A stretch of DNA of 64,000 bases, taken from NCBI RefSeq assembly GCF_900156105.1, contig NZ_FTMS01000009.1, positions 88,549-152,548 of the forward strand. Reading direction: 5' to 3'. The notes under the pieces were generated by a model, which saw only the letters and a program-made list of their open reading frames with translations, made no database searches and was not told where the DNA came from. Source of the stretch: Alkalispirochaeta americana. GTDB taxonomy: Bacteria > Spirochaetota > Spirochaetia > DSM-27196 > Alkalispirochaetaceae. Positions 15,632-25,218 of the stretch are shown piece by piece; the first letter of the stretch is position 1; each line of letters opens with the position of its first letter. The position numbers and the translations under genes were made by a program.

Positions 15632-17737
15632 TCAGGATCGGGCGCGATCTCCCGGCGGAACCACTCCCGCCTCCTCCAGGGAAGCCATGTCTCTCATGAC
15701 GGCAGCAGCGCTCTCTATCAGAGGCATTGCCAGGGCAGCTCCTGATCCTTCACCAAGGCGCAGGGAGAGATCGACCAGAGGCTTCACCCCGAGAAAACCA
15801 CACGCCGCCCTGTGGCCCGGCTCCACCGAAGCGTGGGATACAATAATATAGTCCTTCACTGCCGGTTCGATCATGGCGGCTATTATACCGGCGGCAGTCG
15901 AGATAAGCCCGTCCAGAACCACCAGAGTTCGTGCGGAAGCTGCCGCAAGAAGAGCTCCGGCGATTCCACCGATCTCGAATCCTCCCACAGAACGGAGGAT
16001 ATCAAGACCATCCGGGCCCTCCTCCTGGCCTCCTCGGTGGAGCGCTATAATTTTTTCCAGAACCTCGATCTTTCGCCGCAGTCCTTCGTCGTCCAGACCG
16101 GTACCACGGCCTGCCACCTCCTGGGCAGTTTTCCCCGTGGCCAGGGCGATAATCGCCGAGGCCGCCGTGGTGTTGCCGATTCCCATCTCCCCGAATCCTG
16201 CCAGATCTATCGGTCCATGACGGTCCATCAGTTCCAAAAAGACCTCCCGGCCCCGCTTGAGCGATTCCATGGCCTGCCGGGAGGTCATGGCTGGCTGGAG
16301 AGCGCTGTTTCTGGTGCCCGGGCCGATCCATTTGTTCATGATTTTCCTGTGAGAGGCGACTGCTCCCCTTACACCCATGTCGACCACGGTCAGATCAAGG
16401 CCATGAAGGCGGGAGAGAACGTTGATAGCGGCCCCGCCCCGGGCGAAGGTATCTACCATTCGAGCGGTCACCTCGGGCGGATACGCCGAAACGCCCTCCT
16501 CGGCCACACCGTGATCGGCAGCAAAGATCACCATAACTTTCCGTCTGACCTGGGGGTCCAAGGTATTCTGAACCGCGCAGAGCTGGACCGCCAGATCTTC
16601 CAGGTCTCCCAGAGCCCCCAGGGGCTTGGCCTTGCGGTCCATGCGGTGCCGTGCAGCACTTCGGATCGACGCAGACACGGGGAAGATTTTCTGCCCCTCC
16701 AAAATATCCCGCGCGCCCGGGCGTTGCTCCGGCGAACCTTCACAGGATATCGGGCCAACCGGGGGATCGGAGAAAGAATCCCCACAACGTGCCCGGCCAG
16801 GCTGAAGAATGTACTTGAGCCTCGTTCCCTGGTACACATCCCGGGCGAGTCGCGGAAAATCCTCCGGGGAAATCACCTCTTCCACCAGGAGGGCAAAAAA
16901 CTCTTCCTCCCGGGCAATAAACGCCACGGCCCGTTCCATATCCCGGGGGTGCAATCCGTAAGTTCCCGCCAGAGCAAGCTCTTTGTAGTGGATGATATTG
17001 AGCAGATTTGTGGAAACTGTCTCGTTCTTTGTTATTCCGCTAAAATGGAGGAGAATTCCTCCTTTCGCAAGCTTGGTGATCCCCGAACAGAACGCCTGAT
17101 AGTCGGAACAGGCACACACTACTGCCCCGTACCGGCTATTCTGCAGCTCCTTTCGCACCGGCACCGCAGGAAACCGTCGGGCCACCAGATCTATCTTTTC
17201 CTGGCTTCGTTCCAGAATCACCGCTGGAATACCTCGATCCCGAGCCAGGCGCCAGGCCATGAGACCCAGCGTTCCCGCACCGTAGACCAGCACGCTTCGC
17301 TCATCCCCCCTCAGATTATCAAAGGCGTGGAAGATACACCCCAGAGGTTCTGCAAACGTATAGAGCTCGGGATGCTCCGTGGGAGGAACCGGGATCGTGA
17401 TAAACGATGACCCCCGGGGAGGGTCAAGAGAGGATGCGAAAGCACCGTCGAAGTGGAACCCCATGATCCTGATCGTCCGGCACCGCTGCTCCTTTCCCTG
17501 ACGGCAGTCCCGGCAGTTGCCGCAGGCGATACCCGGCCAAAGTACAAAGCGTTGCCCCCCTTCCCGGTCCCGCACCACCGCTTCGTGGCCTGGCACGCGA
17601 GGCAGGTGAAGATCACGCTGTCCCTCGAGGTAGAGTTTTCCATCGGTACGGCAAACACCGCAGTACTCCACTTCCAGGGCACCCTGAGGGCACTCGTCCA
17701 TCTCGGCCTGACCGATCCCCGTCATGACAAGTCTCAT
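15632..17737 (-). CDS. Fusion: zinc-dependent medium-chain dehydrogenase + CobT phosphoribosyltransferase
   Basis: One 701-residue frame joins two complete domains. Residues 1 to about 316 are a medium-chain dehydrogenase: CGVCRTD and GHE for the catalytic zinc, CGNCRDCRQGKEQRC for the structural zinc, and YGAGTLGLMA for NAD(P). After a linker of about 40 residues, residues about 355-701 are CobT, which joins a benzimidazole-type base to nicotinate mononucleotide to make the alpha-ribotide of the cobamide lower loop: FAADHGV, MGIGNTTAAS, the catalytic-Glu segment ASVEPGHRAA and LRLGEGSGAA. No internal stop or frameshift is seen. Its GTG/ATG start overlaps the stop of the TrpD-like gene by four bases, so the two are co-translated. 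The dehydrogenase substrate is unknown; a role on the base or its precursor is inference. Confidence 0.9.
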   Translation of the reverse strand: MRLVMTGIGQAEMDECPQGALEVEYCGVCRTDGKLYLEGQRDLHLPRVPGHEAVVRDREGGQRFVLWPGIACGNCRDCRQGKEQRCRTIRIMGFHFDGAFASSLDPPRGSSFITIPVPPTEHPELYTFAEPLGCIFHAFDNLRGDERSVLVYGAGTLGLMAWRLARDRGIPAVILERSQEKIDLVARRFPAVPVRKELQNSRYGAVVCACSDYQAFCSGITKLAKGGILLHFSGITKNETVSTNLLNIIHYKELALAGTYGLHPRDMERAVAFIAREEEFFALLVEEVISPEDFPRLARDVYQGTRLKYILQPGRARCGDSFSDPPVGPISCEGSPEQRPGARDILEGQKIFPVSASIRSAARHRMDRKAKPLGALGDLEDLAVQLCAVQNTLDPQVRRKVMVIFAADHGVAEEGVSAYPPEVTARMVDTFARGGAAINVLSRLHGLDLTVVDMGVRGAVASHRKIMNKWIGPGTRNSALQPAMTSRQAMESLKRGREVFLELMDRHGPIDLAGFGEMGIGNTTAASAIIALATGKTAQEVAGRGTGLDDEGLRRKIEVLEKIIALHRGGQEEGPDGLDILRSVGGFEIGGIAGALLAAASARTLVVLDGLISTAAGIIAAMIEPAVKDYIIVSHASVEPGHRAACGFLGVKPLVDLSLRLGEGSGAALAMPLIESAAAVMRDMASLEEAGVVPPGDRARS

Positions 17738-18972
17738 GGTCTTTCTCCCGAAGCAAGGCCTGCCAAGGTGCGAAGTCTTCGGAGTCTGGCAGCACCCCTC
17801 TGAGGATCGCTGTTCTGGGCGCGGACCCAGGAATCAAGCCGATCGAAGGCAGCTCCGGACTCGATCGCCTCCCGGGCCAGTATGACTCCTTTCGAAAGAT
17901 CCCGGGCTTTTCCGGCAACGTAGAGAAGGCACGAGGCGTTCAGAAGAACTGCTTCAATTCTGGCTGAAACATCGACTCCCAGAATGGTTCGAACAAAGCG
18001 GCCCGCCTCCTGGGAAAGGTCCCCCGAGGGAGCAATCTCCCGGGGGTCGTGCACGGCCAGGCCAGCATCTCCGGGCCGAAAGGAATAGACCTTCAGGGGG
18101 CCCTGGTCACTGAACTCGGCACACCAGGTTGTTCCACACACCGAGGCCTCGTCCATGCCGTGAAAAGAGTTATCGATTTCTCCGTATAGAACCATCCCCC
18201 GGTGATATCCGATTTGCCGCATCAGCTCGGCCACGGGTTCCACCAGTTCCCGGGCGTAGACACCGCGCACCCCGATTTTCGGCATCACGGGGTTACAGAG
18301 GGACGCCGCAATGTTCAGGCAAGAACCGAAGGAAATTTGCGAGAGAATCCTCCCCAGCGCCTGGGGGTGTATGGCGGGGCTCATTCCGTTAAAGAGGCCA
18401 ATGCCGGCTGTGGTGACACTACGGAGGACCATCGAAACAGGCACATCGGGATCGACCCCCAAGGCTTCGGCGATATCTACCGTTCCGCAACGGGAGGTAA
18501 TGGACCGCGCGCCGTGGCGGGCCAGAGAAACTCCACAGGCGGCAGCCACTACTGAGGCGGCCGTACTGATGTTGAACGTCTTGAAGGAATCCATTCCCGT
18601 ACCGCAGTTCTCTACCACCTTCAGGCTGAGGAAATGCTGCTGAACGTCAGGAGGCTCTTTCTCCAGGGGCTTTACCGTATCCAGTTCGTAGATAACCTGC
18701 CAGGCCGCCGCCAACTCCTGCAAAGCCTCTCCCTTGGCCGCCAGGGCACCAAGAAAAGCGCCTTGATGCATCTCGGTCACCCGGGAAGAGAGGACTTCCC
18801 GAAAGGCCTCCCGGGCCGTCCCGAAGTCCAGATCTTCCCGGCCGATCAACCGGGAGACGAGCGCTCCAAAGGCCCGGTCTCCCATGGGTGCACCCTCCAG
18901 ACCCTCGAGACCCTCCGACATCTTGATTACATCTGTCATGGCCGACTCCATCGGCCCTTCTATCTTCTCCAT
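17734..18972 (-). CDS. TrpD-like (anthranilate phosphoribosyltransferase family) protein
   Basis: Member of the TrpD/thymidine phosphorylase fold, 412 residues from the ATG at 18972 (GGAGAAG six bases upstream). The glycine loop is altered to NCGTGMDSFKTFNIST (usual TrpD GTGGD), followed by ACGVSLARHGARSITSRCGTVDIAEALG, the PRPP-binding and base-binding segment. The protein is about 70 residues longer than ordinary TrpD and there are no tryptophan genes nearby. Directly coupled to the dehydrogenase-CobT fusion, which suggests a phosphoribosyl transfer in cobamide lower-ligand handling rather than tryptophan synthesis; this is inference from context. Confidence 0.82.
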   Translation of the reverse strand: MEKIEGPMESAMTDVIKMSEGLEGLEGAPMGDRAFGALVSRLIGREDLDFGTAREAFREVLSSRVTEMHQGAFLGALAAKGEALQELAAAWQVIYELDTVKPLEKEPPDVQQHFLSLKVVENCGTGMDSFKTFNISTAASVVAAACGVSLARHGARSITSRCGTVDIAEALGVDPDVPVSMVLRSVTTAGIGLFNGMSPAIHPQALGRILSQISFGSCLNIAASLCNPVMPKIGVRGVYARELVEPVAELMRQIGYHRGMVLYGEIDNSFHGMDEASVCGTTWCAEFSDQGPLKVYSFRPGDAGLAVHDPREIAPSGDLSQEAGRFVRTILGVDVSARIEAVLLNASCLLYVAGKARDLSKGVILAREAIESGAAFDRLDSWVRAQNSDPQRGAARLRRLRTLAGLASGERP

Positions 18973-19109
18973 GGCTGCTTCTCCATAGCTGACTCCCCGG
19001 GTTGACACTGTAGTGGATAAACCCCAAGAAGGCCAGAAGATCCTCCTCGAAAACACGGCCGACGTCACGACAGATTGTCCACCCCGGGAATGAGTGATAA
19101 TCTTCCGGT

Positions 19110-21608
19110 ATGAAACAGGTTGCACCCACCCTGGCCCTTCTTCTGGGGCTGACAGTTTTTTTCCCCTGGGTGGCCCCGGCATCCCCGGGCTATTCTCTCT
19201 ATAATCCAGCCTGGGGCGGGCCAGCCCTTCAGGATGAACTCTTTACGCCACTGATAAATCCCGCTGCCCTGGCACAGGGCAAGGCCAGCGGATTCGGCTT
19301 CGCCCTGCCCCTGAACGAGAATGATGCTCCGGGGCAGAAAGACTTCGGAGAAGAGTACCACCTGCTTCTGAATGCGTCCTTCGGAGGTTATGCCCTGGGC
19401 TACCAGGATTCAACCTTTACCCATCTAATCTCGGGAGCCCTCCCTCTGGGGCCCTACCTCTCTCTGGGCTATTCCTGGTCCTGGGAAGAGTCCTCGTTCA
19501 CCGACGGTCATTACCAGGCAGGGATGCTCCTGCGCCCGGGCAAGGCCCTCTCGCTGGGTGCGGTCTACCGGGATCTCCCCGATGATCCACTTCTGGAAGC
19601 GGGGCTGGGGTTCCGCCCTCTCTGGTTCAACGATCACTGGGGTACACGCCTTACCCTGGATGGGAATATCCGGTGGATTCCGGACCAGAGTGACTTTGAC
19701 GTCTCAACAGCATCCATCACGGTGGAGGTTCTTGACGGTCTGCGGCTCTCGGCCGGTTACGACCACCAGGAAGAGACCCTTTCGCTGGGGGCCCGCTTCA
19801 ACCTTCGCCAAAGCGAGACCGGAACCTCTGCTGCCGTGAAGAACTCCGGGAAGGAACTCTCGAACAGTATGGGTTACGGTTTCTTTCGCGCAACCCGGCG
19901 CCACACCGTCCTGGAGAGAAGGGGTTCCGAGGTGATCGAATACGACCGAACAGGCACAATCACTTCCCATCCCCGGGTCCACCGTTTCTCCCAGCCCCAT
20001 CTGCCTCTGGAGACTCTCATAAACGATCTTGAACGGTTCCGGGATGATCCTTCCGTGGGGGCAATTCTTGTGAACGGCACCTATCTTCAGGCTCCTCTGG
20101 CCTATGTGAGCGAATTGCTGGAGGCGTTCAACCGACTGCGCCTCCAGGGCACGCAGATTTTCTTCTACTTTGACTGGGCCGATCCCGTGGCCTATCTTCT
20201 TGCTGCGGCAGTGTCGGATCAGGTCTTTTTTCACCCCACGGCAGTGCTGGATCTGCGAGGTTTTGCCTACAGCGGCGTCTACCTGGGACAGTTTTTGCAA
20301 AATTACGGCATCCAGATTTACAACTATCGCAGTCACGAGCACAAAACAGCCGGAGATAGCCTCAGCGAAGCGGCCATGACAGAAGCAGAACGCGAGGGTT
20401 GGGAAATTCTCCTGGAAGACCTGGCAGATATGTACAACGAACTTCTGGCGGCGGCACGAAAACCACACCTTCCGAAGGATGCGGAGGAAATTGTTGCGGA
20501 CGGCCCCTATCTCACGGCTCAGGGAGCCCTCGAGGCGGGATTGATCGACGGGATACTCTATCCCGACCAATTGCAGGAAACAATTTTTCTGGCCGCGCCG
20601 GGAACAGAGCGATGGCGAAAGCCGGACAGAACTCGCCGCCCCCCCCTGGCTTGGGGCCCAGAGGGCGGTGCTCTTATCCAGGTCATTCACGGTGTGGGGC
20701 CTATCATTCCGGGAGAGGCAATTGCGGGAGAGTCCATCGGAGGAGAATCATTCTCCCGGGCGATTCGTGAGGCCCGGGAGAACCCTTTTGTTCAGGGTAT
20801 TATTCTCCGCATTGAGACAGGAGGGGGCGCGATTACTGCCTCGGATCAAATTGCCCGGGAGGTTTCCCTGGCCCGTGCCGCAGGAAAGCCCGTGGTGGTA
20901 TCCATGGGAAGCATTGCCGCCTCGGGGGGCTATTACATCTCGGCCCCGGCATCGCATATCGTGGCGAACCCCGCTACCATCACCGGATCTATCGGCGTTG
21001 TGGCGATACAAGCCGACATGGAAGCTCTCCTGGAGCGCTTTGCAATTGGAACCGGCACGGTACGTACTGCTCCAAAGGCTGATTTCGGTTCGATCCTGCG
21101 GGCTCCCTCACCGGAGGAGCAAGACCTCTGGCGGGCCTACATCGACGACGGCTACCAACGCTTTATCGATATTGTAGCTGATTCGCGCCCCCTTTCACGG
21201 GAGGAGGTTCACCAGGTTGCCCAAGGAAAAGTCTGGACGGGACGCCAGGCTCTGGATCAAGGGTTGGTCGATTCCCTGGGGGGGCTCTCCCAGGCGGAGC
21301 GGGTCATGGCCCAACTTCTGGACTCGTCCCTGCCCCTGCGGAGCATTCACACCGTCCCGGGAAACACCCGGTTTGATCTCAACCAGGCCCTGGGCGTCGC
21401 CGGAGGAGGCGGGTCCTCCAGTCTTGGACGAAACAGCCTGGCAGGGTTGAGCCCGGCACGCATACCACCAGTCCGACTGGGACCTGGCCGCCCGCTCTCG
21501 AGAGAGCTGGCCGAGACACTGGCGGAGCTGCAATTACTGGCAGCCCTGGAGGGGGCACCCCTGTATCTCATGCCCTACGGTGTGCCAGGGGTCACATCAC
21601 CGCGCTAG
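19110..21608 (+). CDS. sppA: SppA-type signal peptide peptidase with extra N-terminal exported domain
   Basis: Membrane or envelope serine peptidase that degrades cleaved signal peptides. Of 832 residues, the C-terminal 550 form a tandem SppA of the 67-kDa type: the general-base Lys at about residue 412 (SHEHKTAGD) and the catalytic Ser at about 605 (MGSIAASGGYY), then TITGSIGVV. Residues 1-25 are a signal peptide, and residues about 26-270 form an added domain rich in alternating beta strands (YALGYQ, LSLGYSWSWEE, LRLSAGYDHQEETLSLGARF), resembling an outer-membrane barrel. Start at ATG 19110 has a weak ribosome site. Divergent from the TrpD-like gene. Confidence 0.9.
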   Translation: MKQVAPTLALLLGLTVFFPWVAPASPGYSLYNPAWGGPALQDELFTPLINPAALAQGKASGFGFALPLNENDAPGQKDFGEEYHLLLNASFGGYALGYQDSTFTHLISGALPLGPYLSLGYSWSWEESSFTDGHYQAGMLLRPGKALSLGAVYRDLPDDPLLEAGLGFRPLWFNDHWGTRLTLDGNIRWIPDQSDFDVSTASITVEVLDGLRLSAGYDHQEETLSLGARFNLRQSETGTSAAVKNSGKELSNSMGYGFFRATRRHTVLERRGSEVIEYDRTGTITSHPRVHRFSQPHLPLETLINDLERFRDDPSVGAILVNGTYLQAPLAYVSELLEAFNRLRLQGTQIFFYFDWADPVAYLLAAAVSDQVFFHPTAVLDLRGFAYSGVYLGQFLQNYGIQIYNYRSHEHKTAGDSLSEAAMTEAEREGWEILLEDLADMYNELLAAARKPHLPKDAEEIVADGPYLTAQGALEAGLIDGILYPDQLQETIFLAAPGTERWRKPDRTRRPPLAWGPEGGALIQVIHGVGPIIPGEAIAGESIGGESFSRAIREARENPFVQGIILRIETGGGAITASDQIAREVSLARAAGKPVVVSMGSIAASGGYYISAPASHIVANPATITGSIGVVAIQADMEALLERFAIGTGTVRTAPKADFGSILRAPSPEEQDLWRAYIDDGYQRFIDIVADSRPLSREEVHQVAQGKVWTGRQALDQGLVDSLGGLSQAERVMAQLLDSSLPLRSIHTVPGNTRFDLNQALGVAGGGGSSSLGRNSLAGLSPARIPPVRLGPGRPLSRELAETLAELQLLAALEGAPLYLMPYGVPGVTSPR

Positions 21609-21623
21609 GTGTGCCGGGTAGCA

Positions 21624-23666
21624 TCACCTGATCTTGAACTGCCTGACCATGGCCCGAAGTTGCTCGGCCTGGGCGTTGAGCTCTTCCGATGCGGCGGCGC
21701 TTTCTTCGGCCGTGGCGGCGTTCTTCTGAACCACCAGGTCCAGATCCCGGATCGTCCTGGCGATCTGGGCCGCCCCGCTATCCTGTTCTGCTGATGCCGT
21801 ACTGATCCCCTGGACCAGTTCCGAAGTCTGCAGGATATCAGGCAGCATCTGCTCAAGCATTGCACCGGCCCGTTCTGCAACATCCACCGAGACCCTTGCC
21901 AGGTCGGTGATCTCGCCCGCTGCGTTCTGGCTTCGCTCTGCCAGCTTTCGGACTTCCGATGCCACCACGGCGAATCCTTTACCCATATCGCCTGCCCGGG
22001 CTGCCTCGATAGCTGCATTCAAAGCAAGCAGATTGGTCTGGCGGGCAATCTCCTGGATGATCATTATTTTTTCGGCAATGCTCCGCATGGCTCCAACGGT
22101 CTCCCGCACCGAAGCAGCACCCTCCCGGGCGAGGTCTGCAGAATTGACTGCGGCCTCTTCGGTTTTTCGTGCACTTTCGGCGTTTTTCCTGATAAGGGAG
22201 GTCATCTCCGCGATGGAAGCAGAAACTTCCTCCACCGACGCAGCCTGTTCTGTGGCACCCCGAGAGGTCTGGTCCGCAACAGCGCTCATCTGCGTGCTGG
22301 CCGAGGCTATCCCCTCGGCGTTGGTAAAAATTGCGCTGATAAGGGTCTGCAATTTCCCGACAAAAATATTAAAGTGCCTTGCCATTTCCCCGGTTTCATC
22401 GCCACTCGTTGCAAGGAGCCTCCTGGTCAGATCCCCTCCACCCGAAGAGATATCCTTGAGAATTTCTACAGTTCGGCCGATAGGCTGTACGATACCGTGG
22501 GAAAGGACAAACCAGATGAGGGTCACGCCAGCCATAGACAGAGCCAGCACCAGGACCATCACAGATCGACTCCTGGCGTTGGCCGCCTGAATTGCGTGAA
22601 CGCTCTTCAGGAACTCGTCGTCCCAGGTTCCTGCGCCGATTATCCACTGCCAGGGCTCAAAGAATCCAAGGCTTACTGTTTTCTGCCGGGGGTGGGGATC
22701 TCCCGGATTCTGCCAGGGATAATGGGCCTGCGTAAAATCCCCTGGATCCAGACCCAGACTGCTTCGGACCATGTCCTGGATGAAAAAGTTTCCCTCGGCA
22801 TCCCTGGCTTCCCAGAGATTCTCGCCGTCTCGCTCTCCGTTATGAGAGATAACGTAGGTGCCCTGGGGATCAATGACAAAGACGTAGCCCGTCTCGCCGA
22901 CGGTGATGTCCATGATCTCTCTGCGCAGACTTGCTGCGCTCTCCTCCGGTACCCCGACATAGAGGACACCGATCACGTCTCCGGTACTATCCAGGATAGG
23001 CTCATAGGCGGTCACATACCACCTGTTAACCACGAAGGCCCGGCCAGTATAGGGTTCTCCGGCCAGGACTGCGGCCAGAACAGGGTTCTGCACCCCGTCA
23101 GGACCAATAGCAGGAATATAGGTGCCAATAGCTCGCTTGTTCTCCAGGGTTTCCACGTTGGTGGCGACACGCAACATATCGCCCCTTTCGTTCATCCGCT
23201 GAAAGATGGTACAGGTCCCCCCCACGAGCTCACGCACCCGGTCCACCACAGGCGAAAGTCTGGCAATGTCGGCGTTCTGGCCCAACCAGACATCACCGAC
23301 CATCATTTTTGGAAGAATCTCGATGGACTGTGCCCGGGCAAGCTGGTTGCTGGCCTGCCATGTCACGGTTTCCTCAGCAAAATGAACCTCCCCGGCCTGT
23401 GCAAGAATATCGCGAGCCACGTTCAGGTCGTAGGAGACTTTTTCCTCCAGAACTTCCTGCTGGGTGGCAAGCATGGCAATGACCCCGGATACGATGGCTT
23501 CCTGTCCCTCCTGAGCCAGCCGGAAGGTCTCCTCCTGGGCAATCCCTTCCACCTCTGCGGCCTGCCAAAGTGCAACGCCACCGATGGACAGGGCCGTGAG
23601 AACCGTCGTGACCACGCCAGAAAGAACAAGCTTCCTGCCAATGCCCATATTTTTCCAGATCACCAT
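21624..23666 (-). CDS. Methyl-accepting chemotaxis protein with periplasmic Cache-type sensor
   Basis: Inner-membrane chemoreceptor of 680 residues. A first membrane helix at about 15-35 and a second at about 368-390 bracket a large periplasmic domain that reads as a Cache-type sensor ([30 protein letters not shown]). A HAMP domain follows, then a cytoplasmic coiled coil with the conserved hairpin tip [18 protein letters not shown] at about 542. There is no C-terminal pentapeptide for CheR docking. AAAGGAGG lies upstream of ATG 23666. Single gene; ligand unknown. Confidence 0.93.
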   Translation of the reverse strand: MVIWKNMGIGRKLVLSGVVTTVLTALSIGGVALWQAAEVEGIAQEETFRLAQEGQEAIVSGVIAMLATQQEVLEEKVSYDLNVARDILAQAGEVHFAEETVTWQASNQLARAQSIEILPKMMVGDVWLGQNADIARLSPVVDRVRELVGGTCTIFQRMNERGDMLRVATNVETLENKRAIGTYIPAIGPDGVQNPVLAAVLAGEPYTGRAFVVNRWYVTAYEPILDSTGDVIGVLYVGVPEESAASLRREIMDITVGETGYVFVIDPQGTYVISHNGERDGENLWEARDAEGNFFIQDMVRSSLGLDPGDFTQAHYPWQNPGDPHPRQKTVSLGFFEPWQWIIGAGTWDDEFLKSVHAIQAANARSRSVMVLVLALSMAGVTLIWFVLSHGIVQPIGRTVEILKDISSGGGDLTRRLLATSGDETGEMARHFNIFVGKLQTLISAIFTNAEGIASASTQMSAVADQTSRGATEQAASVEEVSASIAEMTSLIRKNAESARKTEEAAVNSADLAREGAASVRETVGAMRSIAEKIMIIQEIARQTNLLALNAAIEAARAGDMGKGFAVVASEVRKLAERSQNAAGEITDLARVSVDVAERAGAMLEQMLPDILQTSELVQGISTASAEQDSGAAQIARTIRDLDLVVQKNAATAEESAAASEELNAQAEQLRAMVRQFKIR

Positions 23667-23843
23667 AGTCTCTGTCCTCCTTTATTGGTTGCCTCTTGCC
23701 TCGCCAGGCACCAGAAGTCAGGATATTACATGCAGATGCAGAGACAATGCGATTGTACCTGAACAGTGTCGTCGAATTACTCCAATAGTGCAACATATGG
23801 AGCGTTTCACAGGCAAAAAACTCAAATTCTTTCTAACCCATTA

Positions 23844-25142
23844 CTAATCAAGCCCCTTCCCCGGAGATGGTTCCGAAGGATTTTCGGAATCTTCCACAGA
23901 CGGTTCTTTGCGAGGACGGAGCCCTCCTGCATGACAGCGACCGTGGAAAAAAGAGAGGCCTCCCTGGGAGGTCTCTCGGTAGCGTTCGTTCATATCCCGA
24001 CCAGTCTGGGCCATGGTCTGCACCACCTCGTCGAAGGTAATCCGGTGACGCCCGTCGGAGAGAAGCACGTAAGAAGCACAATCCAGCGCCCGAACCGAGG
24101 CGATCGCATTCCGCTCTATGCAGGGGATCTGGACAAGCCCTGCCACAGGATCACAAGTCAGCCCCAGATGGTGCTCCATCCCCATCTCGGCGGCGTACTC
24201 AATCTGGTGAGGCGTGCCTCCCAGCAATTGCGCTGCCGCTCCAGCTGCCATAGCGCAGGCTGTACCGACCTCACCCTGGCACCCTACTTCAGCCCCCGAG
24301 ATTGAGGCGTTTTGTTTTACGATGTTACCGATAATCCCTGCCGTTGCGAGGGCGTTCAGGATACGTTCATCGCTCAGGCGGTTTTGTTTCTTCAGATAGT
24401 AGAGGACCGCCGGAAGAACTCCCGCCGAGCCGCAGGTGGGGGCAGTGACGATCTGGCTACAGGCAGCGTTCTCCTCGGAGACAGCAAGGGCATAGGCAAA
24501 AAGCTGCCCTGTGACATTCAGGTAACCCTTGGCGCTTTGGGCGCGAGCGTAATAGGCTGCGGCTTTTCGCGGAAGCCTGAGTCCTCCCGGAAGGGGCCCC
24601 TCCGTTTCAAGACCCCGGCGGATCGCCTCCTGCATCACCTGCCAGACCCGAGCCAAATGGTCGCGGATTCCGCTCTCCTCATGACGATCCACGTATTCCC
24701 ACAGCTGGGCCCCTTCCTGATCCGCCATAGCCAGGACCTCTTCCATGGACAAGAAAGGATAGACCGGAACAGAAGGATTTGCTTCATGAGCAGAGCCGGG
24801 GTCTTCGACCACAGCTCCGCCACCGATGCTGAAGACAGTCCGCGTTCTCAGAAGGTCTCCCTGAGGCGAAAGCGCCTCCAGGGTCATCCCGTTGGGGTGT
24901 TGTGCCAGGACAACCTGGGGTTTCCAAAGAAGTTCTGTTCGTTCCCGCCCGAGAGCATCCAGGATTGCAGCATCGGTCATATGCCCCTTTCCCGTGGCCG
25001 CCAGACTTCCGTAGAGCGTTACCCGGTACCGCTCACGAGGGGCCCCTTCGAGACAAAAGCTCTCCGCCGCCGACCGGGGCCCCATGGTGTGACTGCTGGA
25101 CGGCCCGTAGCCGATCCGGTATAGTTCTCGTAGTGATTGCAT
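23844..25142 (-). CDS. L-serine dehydratase (iron-sulphur, single chain)
   Basis: Converts L-serine to pyruvate and ammonia. The 432-residue protein contains the beta-domain start IGYGPSSSHTMGP near residue 10 and the alpha-domain motifs PTCGSAGVLPAV, ISGAEVGCQGEVG and DPVAGLVQIPCIERN, whose cysteines bind the 4Fe-4S cluster. Start at ATG 25142 follows AAAGGGAAAGG; the frame extends to 25232, but that would overlap the divergent radical SAM gene. The last 40 residues are a Pro/Glu-rich tail of no known role. Confidence 0.93.
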   Translation of the reverse strand: MQSLRELYRIGYGPSSSHTMGPRSAAESFCLEGAPRERYRVTLYGSLAATGKGHMTDAAILDALGRERTELLWKPQVVLAQHPNGMTLEALSPQGDLLRTRTVFSIGGGAVVEDPGSAHEANPSVPVYPFLSMEEVLAMADQEGAQLWEYVDRHEESGIRDHLARVWQVMQEAIRRGLETEGPLPGGLRLPRKAAAYYARAQSAKGYLNVTGQLFAYALAVSEENAACSQIVTAPTCGSAGVLPAVLYYLKKQNRLSDERILNALATAGIIGNIVKQNASISGAEVGCQGEVGTACAMAAGAAAQLLGGTPHQIEYAAEMGMEHHLGLTCDPVAGLVQIPCIERNAIASVRALDCASYVLLSDGRHRITFDEVVQTMAQTGRDMNERYRETSQGGLSFFHGRCHAGGLRPRKEPSVEDSENPSEPSPGKGLD

Positions 25143-25218
25143 CCTTTCCCTTTCTGAAGGAGACCCCTGAAGCCGGGAGAGAGCCTGAGGCCCTTCTGGA
25201 ATCGGATTATACCACTTC

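Noticed and set aside
15812..17410. 532-codon plus-strand frame opposite the dehydrogenase-CobT fusion
   Set aside because: The minus-strand frame carries all zinc, NAD and CobT motifs; the plus-strand frame has none.
17734..18972. Ordinary tryptophan-pathway TrpD
   Set aside because: The glycine loop differs, the protein is longer, and the only partner gene is the CobT fusion.
22374..23762. 462-codon plus-strand frame opposite the first chemoreceptor
   Set aside because: Shadow of the chemoreceptor; no recognisable protein features.
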